Both the position numbers and the translations under genes were made by a program. The notes under the pieces were generated by a model. That model was not told the origin of the DNA. It made no database searches and saw only the letters and a list, made by a program, of their open reading frames with translations. Below are positions 30,268 to 39,400 of a DNA stretch of 45,773 nucleotides, piece after piece (position 1 is the first letter of the stretch; every line of letters starts with the position of its first letter). The DNA is from a virus. Location of the stretch: positions 1 to 45,773 of the IMG/VR virus record IMGVR_UViG_3300032278_000021. One strand, written 5' to 3'.

Positions 30268-33200
30268 CTATACTCCTTTTACACCTCTGCCTCTCTTAAA
30301 TAGTTTTATGTTTTTTACCTTATCAACAAGTTTACCAATCTTGGATTTATCAGTTAGTTTAACATCTTTTGTCTTATCTGATACTTTCACCGTCTTTCCT
30401 CTTCCAAATATTCTACCTGTTCTGCTCTGTTTAACCAAACCATATTGTAGGTTCTTGGTGAGGTTCTCTACTATTGAAATTGTTCTGTTAACACTTTTTA
30501 CCAATCCTGCAATCTTAGTAAATACCTCAGAGTTTTGCATTGCTTCGGTAACAATCATATATATACTAAGCCACCTAACTTGCTGCTCTGTTGTTGTAAC
30601 CACACTGTTTATTTTCTTAATCCACGCTTTGTAGAGATTCTCTGATATGCTTACTGAATTATTAATCAGTTTAACTATACTTCTTATCTTTGTTCTAAAT
30701 GACTGAACAGATATTCCTTCCACTACAGTTCTTAATATGGCAAGTCTTCTCAATGTAGACTCTGAAATTGACACTGTTGAGTTTATCATCTTACTCAATC
30801 CTCTGAGTTTTACTATAGTTTCCACAAATGACACCGTATTATTTACCATTTTTACCAATAACCTTTGTGGGATTCTAAATGACTGAATTGATATACTCTC
30901 TGCTAATGCCCTGAGTATTGTCATTCTTTTTAACAATGATTCTACAGGTGATACCGTTTCGTTTGCCGATCTTATTACAGCCCTTAACCTATGGAATGCA
31001 TCAGATATTGCAGATGTTTCAGATATACTTCTTATTATTCCTCTGAGTCTCACTCTTACCTCTACAATTCCTACGGTTTCTACTATACTTCTTAATATTT
31101 CAAGTAATCTTAGTTTTGTTTCTACTATGCTTACAGTGTTTGATACAGACTTAACCAAAGCAAGTCTTCTTAACAATGATTCGCTTGTAGTAATGGTCTC
31201 TATAACCCTCTTTACCCATGATTTGTAGAGATTTTCTGTTGAACTTACTGTTTCTGCTACAAGTTTTCGTATTACCCTTATTCTCTGCCTAAAGCTCTGA
31301 ATTGATACAGTCTCATTGGCAAGTCTAACTAGTGCCTGTAAATGTATTAATGAATCTGAAGATGTTATAATTTCGTTTGCAAGCTTGACCCACCTCTTAA
31401 TGAATGCCTCCGATACTGCAATACTACTATTTGCAAACCTTACAAATACTCCTCTTGGAATTAGATTTTCAACAATACTAACTGTGTTAGCCACAAGTTT
31501 TCTAATTGATAGTCTTCTTACCTGTGAGTCAACCAATGCCACAGTTTCATTTGCAAACCTTCCTAGAGTTTGTAGTTTATGATATTCCTTTCCTATCTGG
31601 AATATGTCATTCTGGAACATGTCTTGGAATGTCTTTCCTGCTTTTAGTATGGTTAGGGTTTCTGCAACTGCCTTTACTCTTCCTCTTATTGTGCTTGCAG
31701 CCTCTGTTATAGATACTCCCTCTCCTAGATGTTTAACTATTGCTCTAAGTCTCTGCCTAAATTGTTGGACTGATACTGATTCATCTATTACTCTTCTTAA
31801 TGTACGTAATCTTAATTCTGATTCTGTGGTTTCTACAGTCTTATTTATCATTCTTACTAATGCCCTTCTGAACAAAGTTCCTTCCTGAACAGACACGTTT
31901 TCTGCGAATGTTCTTAATATGGCGAGTCTTCTGAGGAATACCTCTGTAGTTGCTACGGTTTCATCTAACATCTTTACTATTATTCTTAGTCTCTGTCTGA
32001 ATGATTGTACTGAAACTTCCTCATTAGCCAGCCTAACTAATACCATTCTTCTTAACAAACTCTCTGTGGTGGCTACTGTTTCTGCAACTAATATTGCAAT
32101 CTTTCTTGCAAATGATTCTGTTGACGTAACAGTCTCGTTTATCATTCTTCTTATTCCTATTACATGTAAAGCCTCTTCTCCTAACTGGAATAGGTCTCCT
32201 TGGAATATGTTGTATTGGAATGTTGAAGCCTTTGTTTTTAAGATGTAAACTGTGTTGTTTATTATCTTTAGTAATGATCTTCTTGGTGTCCTGAACGACT
32301 GTATTGACACTGTATCTGTCACTAATCTTAATATTGTTTTTAGTCTGTGGAACGCATCTGCTATTGCCTGTGTCTCTATAACTGATCTGATTATTCCTCT
32401 TCTTCTTACTCTATTCTCTGCATATGATAATGTTTCATTTAAGAGTTTGATTAATGTTCTTGCCCTTAGTCTAAATGACTGTATTGATACTCCTTCGTTG
32501 GCTAGTCTTACTAATGCCTGTAAGTGTATTAATGATTCGGTAGTTGTTACTGTGTTATTTATTCTCTTAACCCATGATTTATAGAGATTTTCTGTGGTAC
32601 TTACAGTATCTGCTATTAGTTTTAGTATATAACGTGGTCTTATTCTAAACTCCTGTATTGTCACACCTTCTGTTAGCAGTCTCATAAATCCAGAGAAGTG
32701 AAGTTCCGTCTGTGGAATGCTTATTGTGTTATTGATTATTCTTGCTATTCCTCTGAACTGGTTTATGGTTTCTGACATACTTACTGTGTTTGAAATAACC
32801 TTTAGTAACGGTCTTATTCTTACTCTGAATGATTGTACTGATTCTGTTTCATTCAAGAATTTAAGTAGTGTCATAATTCTTTTCTTGGTTTCTGTTACTG
32901 TCTGAGTTTCATTTGCAAGTCTTACTAATGTTTGCAGTTTTACTCTTGTCTCACTTAATGCCAATGTTTCATTGACAGCTCTTAATACTGCTCTTGTCTT
33001 TGTCCTGAATTGTTGTACTGAAACACTTTCATTGATAAACCTACCTAGCCCAGTTATCTTGTTTGCTTCTGAACTTAACTGGAATACATTATTCTGATAT
33101 GTATTCTGTTGGAATGGTTTGCTTAATCTTACAATGCTTTCTGTCTCATTCACTGATTTCTTTCTTCCACGAATATTCTTTATTATTGCAACTGCCTGAG

Positions 33201-33711
33201 TGAATGCATTGTTCTGGAACACATCATTCTGGAACGCTCCCTTAAATGCTATGACTACTGTCTCACTTACAATTTGGAATATTGTCTTCTTGAAGTTTCT
33301 CTGTTCTGCATATGATTCTGTCTCTGCTAGAAGTTTAAGCATGGTTTGCAGTTTTACTGCTACATCTGTTACTGATACCTGCTCATCTAATAACCTGATT
33401 AATCCTCTTACGCGTGTTTTACCCTCTTGTGTGGCTAAAGTCTCATCTACCAGTCTTATTACAGCCCTGATTCTCTGTCTGAATTGTTGTATTGATTCAC
33501 TTTCATTGGCTAATCTTATTAATGCTCTTAGTTTGTTTGTATTTTCTGTTGATGTTAGCGTCTCATTGATTACTTTTAGGAGTGTCTGTATGGTATCAAA
33601 CACATTGGATTGGTATGTACCTCTTTGGAATGCATTGAGACCCCAAGTGTTGTCTTGGAATGCAGTAGATTGAAATATATTTGATTGAAAAACCTTATCT
33701 ATTACAGCCAT
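30268..33711 (-). CDS. Giant repeat protein with FQxN motifs, 1147 aa
   Basis: The chain consists of about 45-50 degenerate units of roughly 20-21 residues, with consensus near ...(L/I)xRLxNETVSxxEsxxRxR..., plus FQxNxFQ stretches near residues 8-35, 160-170, 200-210, about 500 and about 730. The C-terminus is Lys-rich (KVSDKTKDVKLTDKSK). Repeats of the SET/SVS-type occur in surface proteins of thaumarchaea. Translation of the opposite strand gives several shadow frames from the repeats. The position in the tail gene block suggests a fibre or tail component, length set by repeat number. Confidence 0.7.
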   Translation of the reverse strand: MAVIDKVFQSNIFQSTAFQDNTWGLNAFQRGTYQSNVFDTIQTLLKVINETLTSTENTNKLRALIRLANESESIQQFRQRIRAVIRLVDETLATQEGKTRVRGLIRLLDEQVSVTDVAVKLQTMLKLLAETESYAEQRNFKKTIFQIVSETVVIAFKGAFQNDVFQNNAFTQAVAIIKNIRGRKKSVNETESIVRLSKPFQQNTYQNNVFQLSSEANKITGLGRFINESVSVQQFRTKTRAVLRAVNETLALSETRVKLQTLVRLANETQTVTETKKRIMTLLKFLNETESVQSFRVRIRPLLKVISNTVSMSETINQFRGIARIINNTISIPQTELHFSGFMRLLTEGVTIQEFRIRPRYILKLIADTVSTTENLYKSWVKRINNTVTTTESLIHLQALVRLANEGVSIQSFRLRARTLIKLLNETLSYAENRVRRRGIIRSVIETQAIADAFHRLKTILRLVTDTVSIQSFRTPRRSLLKIINNTVYILKTKASTFQYNIFQGDLFQLGEEALHVIGIRRMINETVTSTESFARKIAILVAETVATTESLLRRMVLVRLANEEVSVQSFRQRLRIIVKMLDETVATTEVFLRRLAILRTFAENVSVQEGTLFRRALVRMINKTVETTESELRLRTLRRVIDESVSVQQFRQRLRAIVKHLGEGVSITEAASTIRGRVKAVAETLTILKAGKTFQDMFQNDIFQIGKEYHKLQTLGRFANETVALVDSQVRRLSIRKLVANTVSIVENLIPRGVFVRFANSSIAVSEAFIKRWVKLANEIITSSDSLIHLQALVRLANETVSIQSFRQRIRVIRKLVAETVSSTENLYKSWVKRVIETITTSESLLRRLALVKSVSNTVSIVETKLRLLEILRSIVETVGIVEVRVRLRGIIRSISETSAISDAFHRLRAVIRSANETVSPVESLLKRMTILRALAESISIQSFRIPQRLLVKMVNNTVSFVETIVKLRGLSKMINSTVSISESTLRRLAILRTVVEGISVQSFRTKIRSIVKLINNSVSISENLYKAWIKKINSVVTTTEQQVRWLSIYMIVTEAMQNSEVFTKIAGLVKSVNRTISIVENLTKNLQYGLVKQSRTGRIFGRGKTVKVSDKTKDVKLTDKSKIGKLVDKVKNIKLFKRGRGVKGV

Positions 33712-33953
33712 TATGCCTCATCTAATCTACAGAGTGTGTGTATTCTATCTTTAAAATATAACAACAGTTTACCAGCAGGATAACCCAATGCTAGGTCTAT
33801 TATGAATCCCTGCCACAGCCAGTTGTTGAACTGTTCTCCCTGAACTCCTATCACAAAAATCATCCAAGGTATTATAACTGTAAAGTAAACTACGTTGATT
33901 AGAGATGTTATTATTAAAAATTCTGTAAGTCTTTTCACTATCTTGTGAGTCAT
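33711..33953 (-). CDS. Small membrane protein, 80 aa
   Basis: Two hydrophobic helices are visible (LTEFLIITSLINVVYFTVII and WLWQGFIIDLALGYPAGKL). The ATG at 33953 follows a GAGGA-type sequence; the in-frame TTG at 33956 is less likely. It overlaps the repeat-protein start by one base. It could be a holin or a tail-anchoring protein. Confidence 0.5.
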   Translation of the reverse strand: MTHKIVKRLTEFLIITSLINVVYFTVIIPWMIFVIGVQGEQFNNWLWQGFIIDLALGYPAGKLLLYFKDRIHTLCRLDEA

Positions 33954-33965
33954 CAATATCCTCTG

Positions 33966-34616
33966 TCATGCTATTTCATTCCACGTTGTTGAACCATCCC
34001 ACATATAGTGTTTTCCTGTGTCAGATTCTTCGAAGATTGAATTTTCAGTTAATGATGGATAACCACCTGTAACAGCTAATCCGTATAAAGGATCACCAGA
34101 TGGTGATGATGTCCAAGATGATGTATAAGTAGCTATACTTACAGTATCAGTAAGACCACCTGTAGCTCTACGAAATGTAATTTGATTATTTCCATCATGT
34201 GATCCACCCTCATAAACTATTCTGTCACCGTCTTCTAATGTCACACCAGAAGCAAAAGTCCATGTCCTACTTCCATAAGCACCATTACCAGAAGTTCCAT
34301 CTTCAGGTGGTAATTCACTTGCATCAAAATAATTGGTTGATGTGGCAGTTGCAGTTGTACTGTCATCTTTGTAAATTTTAGCATAAATATTCCCTGTTGG
34401 GCTAGCTCGCTTTCTTAACATTATACTAAATGATTCCAATTCCTCACCTAACAACGGATTGTTCGATGCCAATAATATACCATATTTGTTTGCAGATTCA
34501 TCTAATTGACTTTGAGAATTACCTGTTTCTGACAAAAAATTTTGATTTGTTGTTAATGCTGCACGTTCTGCTGCTGTTCCTATTATTCTATTACCTGCTA
34601 AATATTTAATTGCCAA
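33966..34616 (-). CDS. Tail fibre-like protein with conserved start and end motifs, about 216 aa
   Basis: By homology to neighbours the start is probably TTG 34616, giving (L)AIKYLAGNRIIGT, matching MAIKYLDAKRIQG and MVEYLSGGRIQG of the next two fibre genes; ATG 34631 would add five residues. The end carries ENSIFEESDTGKHYMW, similar to ENTIFEETDTKRYYF in the 700-residue fibre. The body is beta-rich and Thr/Ser-rich. It likely binds or shapes the tail tip. Confidence 0.6.
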   Translation of the reverse strand: MAIKYLAGNRIIGTAAERAALTTNQNFLSETGNSQSQLDESANKYGILLASNNPLLGEELESFSIMLRKRASPTGNIYAKIYKDDSTTATATSTNYFDASELPPEDGTSGNGAYGSRTWTFASGVTLEDGDRIVYEGGSHDGNNQITFRRATGGLTDTVSIATYTSSWTSSPSGDPLYGLAVTGGYPSLTENSIFEESDTGKHYMWDGSTTWNEIA

Positions 34617-35394
34617 TCCTAAACTCCTCACTTCCTAGTTCTTTTAATCCGATTCTGTCTAATGCAAACTTGTAACTATCCTTAAATCTTTCTGCCATAC
34701 CGTCAAGAAATTCATACATCATTATTACATTTGGTTCTTTATCTTCCTTGATAAGATCATTTACTTGTTGAAGATAATTTCTACAATGTGCTTCACCTGC
34801 TTGTGGGTGTATTCCAAGCTGTTCCCAAAATTCTACTGCTGCTACCGATACCCTTCCACCATTTGATATGCTTTGTATTCCTATTCTAAACGATCTTCTT
34901 ACCATGTTTGCTATCTCTTGTTCTTCATAGTCATGTTCTGTCCATACTTCAGGTATGTTGTTTGACTTTCGTATAGCCTCGTACATATCTTGGAACATTC
35001 CAATTTCTCTAAGTGAGTTTCCCATAGCATTTTGTGTTGACTCTACACTTGTTTCAATTTCTCTTATCCTTAATCTTCCTGATTCAGTTATAGGTTTATT
35101 GCTTTGTATGTCTTTTATTTCCAATTTCATTTTTTCTATTTTGAAATATGCTTCACGAACTGCCTGATATTTGTGTTCGATATTACTAAGACATTGTTTC
35201 ATTCTACTCATTGGAGAATCGTCTAACATATTTAATGTTTGTAGTGCGTATGAAGCCTGACTTGTCGAGTGTCCTATTATTGCCTTTGCCCTATGTAATT
35301 CAGGCAACCTACTTTCAATCTTTGCAAGTTGATTCTTTGTTATAGCCTTTGCTGGTAAGGTTTCACTAAACTTGCTTAGTTGTATATCATTCAT
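34606..35394 (-). CDS. Helical hypothetical protein, 262 aa
   Basis: No family was recognised. The protein is largely helical, with coiled-coil-like stretches at about 60-125 (IEHKYQAVREAYFKIEKMK and others). It lies between two fibre-type genes and overlaps both by small amounts. A chaperone or adaptor for the fibres is a reasonable guess from context. Confidence 0.55.
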   Translation of the reverse strand: MNDIQLSKFSETLPAKAITKNQLAKIESRLPELHRAKAIIGHSTSQASYALQTLNMLDDSPMSRMKQCLSNIEHKYQAVREAYFKIEKMKLEIKDIQSNKPITESGRLRIREIETSVESTQNAMGNSLREIGMFQDMYEAIRKSNNIPEVWTEHDYEEQEIANMVRRSFRIGIQSISNGGRVSVAAVEFWEQLGIHPQAGEAHCRNYLQQVNDLIKEDKEPNVIMMYEFLDGMAERFKDSYKFALDRIGLKELGSEEFRIGN

Positions 35395-35777
35395 GCTCCA
35401 CTCACCCCTGCTGATCCATGTCTAGAATTGGTTAAGTCGCCAAAATCTGTCGCATCACCAGTAGTTGCTATTGTAAAATATTGAATCACATCAGATGAAA
35501 TTCCACCTCCAAATAAAGCTCTTGATCTGTCTGAAGCAGAACCCATTAATCTACTCCCTGATAGTAAATTACCAAAGTCAGTTGCATTTGCAGCAGTTGC
35601 TATTGTAATATAGTCAGTCGTGTCAACATTTCCACCAGAATAACCCCCTGCAAATATTCCTCTTGTTTTACTTGCTGTGGCAGACACACCTTCTCTTGCT
35701 TGTGTTAGATCGCCAAAGTCAGCACCGTTGCCAGCAGTTGATATTGTCACATAATCAAGAGTTGCTACTAAACCCAT
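35391..35777 (-). CDS. Kelch-like repeat continuation after an in-frame stop, 128 aa
   Basis: Its repeats (DYVTISTAGNGADFGDL, RGIFAGGYSGG) are the same as those at the end of the 700-residue fibre. It starts with the codon right after that gene's TAA, in the same frame, so it is the C-terminal part of one repeat array. It could be a separate subunit, a readthrough extension or the product of a recent mutation. Confidence 0.7.
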   Translation of the reverse strand: MGLVATLDYVTISTAGNGADFGDLTQAREGVSATASKTRGIFAGGYSGGNVDTTDYITIATAANATDFGNLLSGSRLMGSASDRSRALFGGGISSDVIQYFTIATTGDATDFGDLTNSRHGSAGVSGA

Positions 35778-37880
35778 TTAGTCTTGACCTCCTCCAATTA
35801 CTGCTCTTGAACCATCATCACAAGCTCCATGATCAGAATGATTACCTATCAGATCACCAAAGTCAGTACCAGCACCAGTTGTGTCCATTGTGATATACTC
35901 TATCACATTATGTTTTGTTGCTCCTGATGTAGTATATCCACCTGCAATTAAACCTCTACTTTGATTTGAACATCCAGCTCTATATCTTGCTGCCAATGTA
36001 GCGTCACCGAAATCGGTAGCATCTCCCAATGTTCCTATCGTAATATAATCCATAGTATTAACATCTGAACCAGTGTTACCACATGAAAAAACTCCTCTTG
36101 AACTATTAGAACAAGCAGCTACACCCTCTCTTGCTTGTGTCAAGTCACCAAAGTCGTCTGCATCACCAGTAGTTGCTATTGTAACATAATCTATTGTATT
36201 AACATCTGATGAACTACTCTCTCCACCAGCAAAACACGCCCTTGATGCTGCTAGTGTAAATGCATCTTTCCATGCACCACTCTGTAAGAAATAATATCTT
36301 TTTGTATCTGTTTCTTCAAAGATTGTATTTTCTTGTAAATTAACTATAGGTGAAGTTACTGTATTAGATATTGCTGTATTACCTGCTGTTGTTAGATCAT
36401 AATCTGTTCCAGTATTTTCTTGATCAGTATAATCAGAACTTAATGGATAATATGCTACTAAATCACCAGAATCTGTTGCATTAGCTAATGTTTTATCATT
36501 GTAAATTGCCTGTAATTTAGCATCAGTTATTGCCGTATCCCAAACTGCAACGTCAGCCATATAACCTTTAAAATTTTGACTTCCACTTGCACCGACTACA
36601 GCACCAATAGAAAATGTACCACTACCACCTGAATTATAATCACTGTTTCGTGTAAATGTGTTACCTGATACTGTTCCATCTATTACAAAACTTATAGTTG
36701 TACCAGTTCTTTTTATTGCTATATGATGCCATGTGTTTATTGCTAATGTGACACCTGAACTGTCTGTCGCAACACCCTCTGTGTACCATTTTACTACTCC
36801 ACTTGCTGTTAATAATGCCCAATCAGTAGTACCTGAATCATAAGTTGAAATAAAATGATTATACGCATCATTAGCTGTCGGATATATCCAACCAGATATT
36901 GTAAAATTACCTGTACCTGTGACCAACGGTGTAGTCACTTGTGCATTATCACCTGTTCCATCAAACGAAGCTGAATTTTTTAGGAATGTTGCTTTATCAC
37001 CTACAAAATTATATTTATGAATTTGATTAGATGATGTTCCACAAATGAATAATTTGGTTTCGCTGTCGCCTAATGTCACGCCTTGAACACTTGTTTCTTT
37101 TGCACTAACATCATAGGTCTTAATATAAGTTACACCTGAACTAATTTGCCACGCAGTTGTAAGTGCATATTGACCTACGTTACTGCCTGAACCTACTAAC
37201 ATTGTTTTACCATCATCTGTGAACCACAAACTTGTTGGGTTTGCATTATTTGTTACCACACTATATTCTGTATGTGTAAGTGCATCTAATGCTGTTCCGT
37301 TTGCAGGTAGTGTCCAAGCAGAAGCCAAATCAAAACGATGAACCTTATCTGATGATGTACCTATGATATACATATACTGTCCACTATTACCAAAGAATAA
37401 ATCTTGTACTTCTGTATCATAAGAATCTAAACTATTACCACCTGTATTTCCATCATGTGATGAAGCACCACCGAATGTCCAAGCTGTTCCACTATCATCC
37501 CATTGGGCAATACTGTCATTCTGATTTCCTGCCATGAAAAACTTTGTTCCATCTGATTTTGGAAATATACCTGTTGGATTATAATCCCAATACTGTCCTA
37601 CAGATGTTGAAAGAGTTGCAGAACCCATTGTTGATAAATCCCATGCTGTTGTAAGTGGATATTGATAAATTGTATATAATGCTGGCGAGCTAGAATCTTG
37701 ACCACCGTCTGACAGATATGCTTTTGTTCCGTCTGCACTAAATTTTACATCAACTATTCCAACGGTGGTATCAAAACTAGCAGGCGTTGCACTTTGTAAA
37801 AATGTTAAACCACCATTTGATGTAACTGTGCCTACACTACTTCCCTGTATTCGTTTAGCATCGAGATATTTAATTGCCAT
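35778..37880 (-). CDS. Tail fibre: propeller-like, LamG and kelch-like domains, 700 aa
   Basis: After the motif MAIKYLDAKRIQG come TTAW...-type repeats (about 30-295, propeller-like), a LamG/concanavalin-like domain (303-470, with FDGTGDNAQV, FTISGWIYP, WHHIAIKR, FKGYMADVAVWD), a motif ENTIFEETDTKRYYF (517-531) and about three 48-residue kelch-like repeats (545-700). The array ends at TAA 35778-35780, but the next gene continues it in frame. Such proteins usually recognise surface sugars or proteins. Confidence 0.75.
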   Translation of the reverse strand: MAIKYLDAKRIQGSSVGTVTSNGGLTFLQSATPASFDTTVGIVDVKFSADGTKAYLSDGGQDSSSPALYTIYQYPLTTAWDLSTMGSATLSTSVGQYWDYNPTGIFPKSDGTKFFMAGNQNDSIAQWDDSGTAWTFGGASSHDGNTGGNSLDSYDTEVQDLFFGNSGQYMYIIGTSSDKVHRFDLASAWTLPANGTALDALTHTEYSVVTNNANPTSLWFTDDGKTMLVGSGSNVGQYALTTAWQISSGVTYIKTYDVSAKETSVQGVTLGDSETKLFICGTSSNQIHKYNFVGDKATFLKNSASFDGTGDNAQVTTPLVTGTGNFTISGWIYPTANDAYNHFISTYDSGTTDWALLTASGVVKWYTEGVATDSSGVTLAINTWHHIAIKRTGTTISFVIDGTVSGNTFTRNSDYNSGGSGTFSIGAVVGASGSQNFKGYMADVAVWDTAITDAKLQAIYNDKTLANATDSGDLVAYYPLSSDYTDQENTGTDYDLTTAGNTAISNTVTSPIVNLQENTIFEETDTKRYYFLQSGAWKDAFTLAASRACFAGGESSSSDVNTIDYVTIATTGDADDFGDLTQAREGVAACSNSSRGVFSCGNTGSDVNTMDYITIGTLGDATDFGDATLAARYRAGCSNQSRGLIAGGYTTSGATKHNVIEYITMDTTGAGTDFGDLIGNHSDHGACDDGSRAVIGGGQD

Positions 37881-39391
37881 TATGCTGTACCTCTTTCAAC
37901 CCATTTCGGAACTGGATATATACAAAATTGGAAACCAGTATCATCAATACTAGGAGAAGGAAAAGTAGAAGGAGCAGTGTAAGACTGGGTTGCATACGTG
38001 TTAGCATTTGAAGCACCAAGTCCACCGATAGTTGATATATTGGCATCAACCTGAATAGCTATCCAATAATCAGTTGTAGCAGTTACAGCATAAGGAGTAG
38101 TTAGATCATAATTGTTTAGACCTTCGACTTGAGTTACAGAACCAGTGGTAGCAACTAGGGCATCTGGTGAATCAGAATCATCAGAATAAATAGAGAGTAT
38201 AACATTTCCACCAACACTTGTCAGAGTGGCTTGTATTGATGTAATAGTAACACTAGCAGAAGCAGTGAGTTTAGTTGATCTAATAACACCAGTAGTAATT
38301 GAGGGAGTAGCACCAGATAAGCCAGTACAATCTGTACTTGATGCCATTCTAAATATTTGTTTTGTATCTGTAACTTCTAATCTAGTTCCTATTGGTACGT
38401 CTGTTATTGGAACTTCTGTTGATGCTACTGCACTTGTAGGGAATCCATCTGATACTCCAGCTCCTGCATGATCTCCCATTTTCCACCAAACTAAACAATT
38501 TGCTGTATCAACACCTGAATCTCCAATATTCTTTCCTGAATTAGCTGCACTTGTGACTGTTGTTCCTGAAACGTGGTTACTGTATATTAAATCCTGTTCG
38601 TCAGTACTAAGAATCTTATTCCATATACCTACATCACAAACAAAGCATTGTCTTAAACCTTGACCATTACCGTTTGCTTGTCTGCCTATATCAAATGTGT
38701 ATGTACTATCTGCGTCATCAGTTACTTCTTCGTCATAATCTGTTTCAAAAATAGCAGCATTAACAGCATCACGATATATTTTGAAACCATCATCATTATA
38801 TTTCGAGTTCTCAAATGCAAAAACATAAAAATGCCAATCATCGTCATGTGGAATGCAGTCACCAGTTGTAATTTGTTGATATAAACCATGATTAGTTCCA
38901 CCACCTCCCATGTGAATAACAAATTCTTCTGTTCCGTCTTTTTGAATACCTATTCCAAAACCATTTCCGTTTTTTTGTGTTCCACTACCATAAGGTCTTA
39001 CATTTCCAAGAATACCACCATACGCAACAGGAGATGCGTTGTTACCACCCTCATAACCAGCTTCTGCTGCTTGATTACCTCCAGTACCAGATTTCATCTT
39101 TAACCACATTGATACTGAAAAATCTGATTTTGGTAAATCTTTCCATGTGGTTTCTTTAGTTCCAATCCCACCAATATATGTTGTAAAATGTGCCTCTGCT
39201 ACTGGTTGAGGATCAAAATACAAAGAGTTTTGACCATAAATAGGCGAATCTGATTTTGTTCCACCATCTCCGTCACCTACCATTGAGTTACTTTCTTCAG
39301 TAATACCTGTAAAGGCATTAGCAAATAAATTTTTTAATCTTGTTTCAGAATCTGTTCCTTGTATTCTTCCACCAGAAAGATATTCAACCAT
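37880..39391 (-). CDS. LamG-domain tail fibre protein, 503 aa
   Basis: The start MVEYLSGGRIQGT matches the other fibre proteins. A LamG-like domain occupies about residues 50-275 (FSVSMWLKMK, DDDWHFYVFAF, CFVCDVGIWNKIL). A motif TRLEVTDTKQIFRM (near 337-351) follows, then a beta-rich domain (370-500) rich in Ser/Thr. It shares ends with the 700-residue fibre gene (one-base overlap). It is likely a receptor-binding protein. Confidence 0.7.
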   Translation of the reverse strand: MVEYLSGGRIQGTDSETRLKNLFANAFTGITEESNSMVGDGDGGTKSDSPIYGQNSLYFDPQPVAEAHFTTYIGGIGTKETTWKDLPKSDFSVSMWLKMKSGTGGNQAAEAGYEGGNNASPVAYGGILGNVRPYGSGTQKNGNGFGIGIQKDGTEEFVIHMGGGGTNHGLYQQITTGDCIPHDDDWHFYVFAFENSKYNDDGFKIYRDAVNAAIFETDYDEEVTDDADSTYTFDIGRQANGNGQGLRQCFVCDVGIWNKILSTDEQDLIYSNHVSGTTVTSAANSGKNIGDSGVDTANCLVWWKMGDHAGAGVSDGFPTSAVASTEVPITDVPIGTRLEVTDTKQIFRMASSTDCTGLSGATPSITTGVIRSTKLTASASVTITSIQATLTSVGGNVILSIYSDDSDSPDALVATTGSVTQVEGLNNYDLTTPYAVTATTDYWIAIQVDANISTIGGLGASNANTYATQSYTAPSTFPSPSIDDTGFQFCIYPVPKWVERGTA

Positions 39392-39400
39392 AGGTATATC

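Noticed and set aside
31316-33673. Series of rightward frames opposite the 1147-residue repeat gene
   Set aside because: Repetition of the repeat in antisense gives similar Leu/Ser/Thr-rich frames; no start signals.
33769-33969. 66-codon leftward frame overlapping the small membrane protein
   Set aside because: The membrane frame (33711-33953) has better start context and ends at the next gene's ATG; this one has no clear fold.
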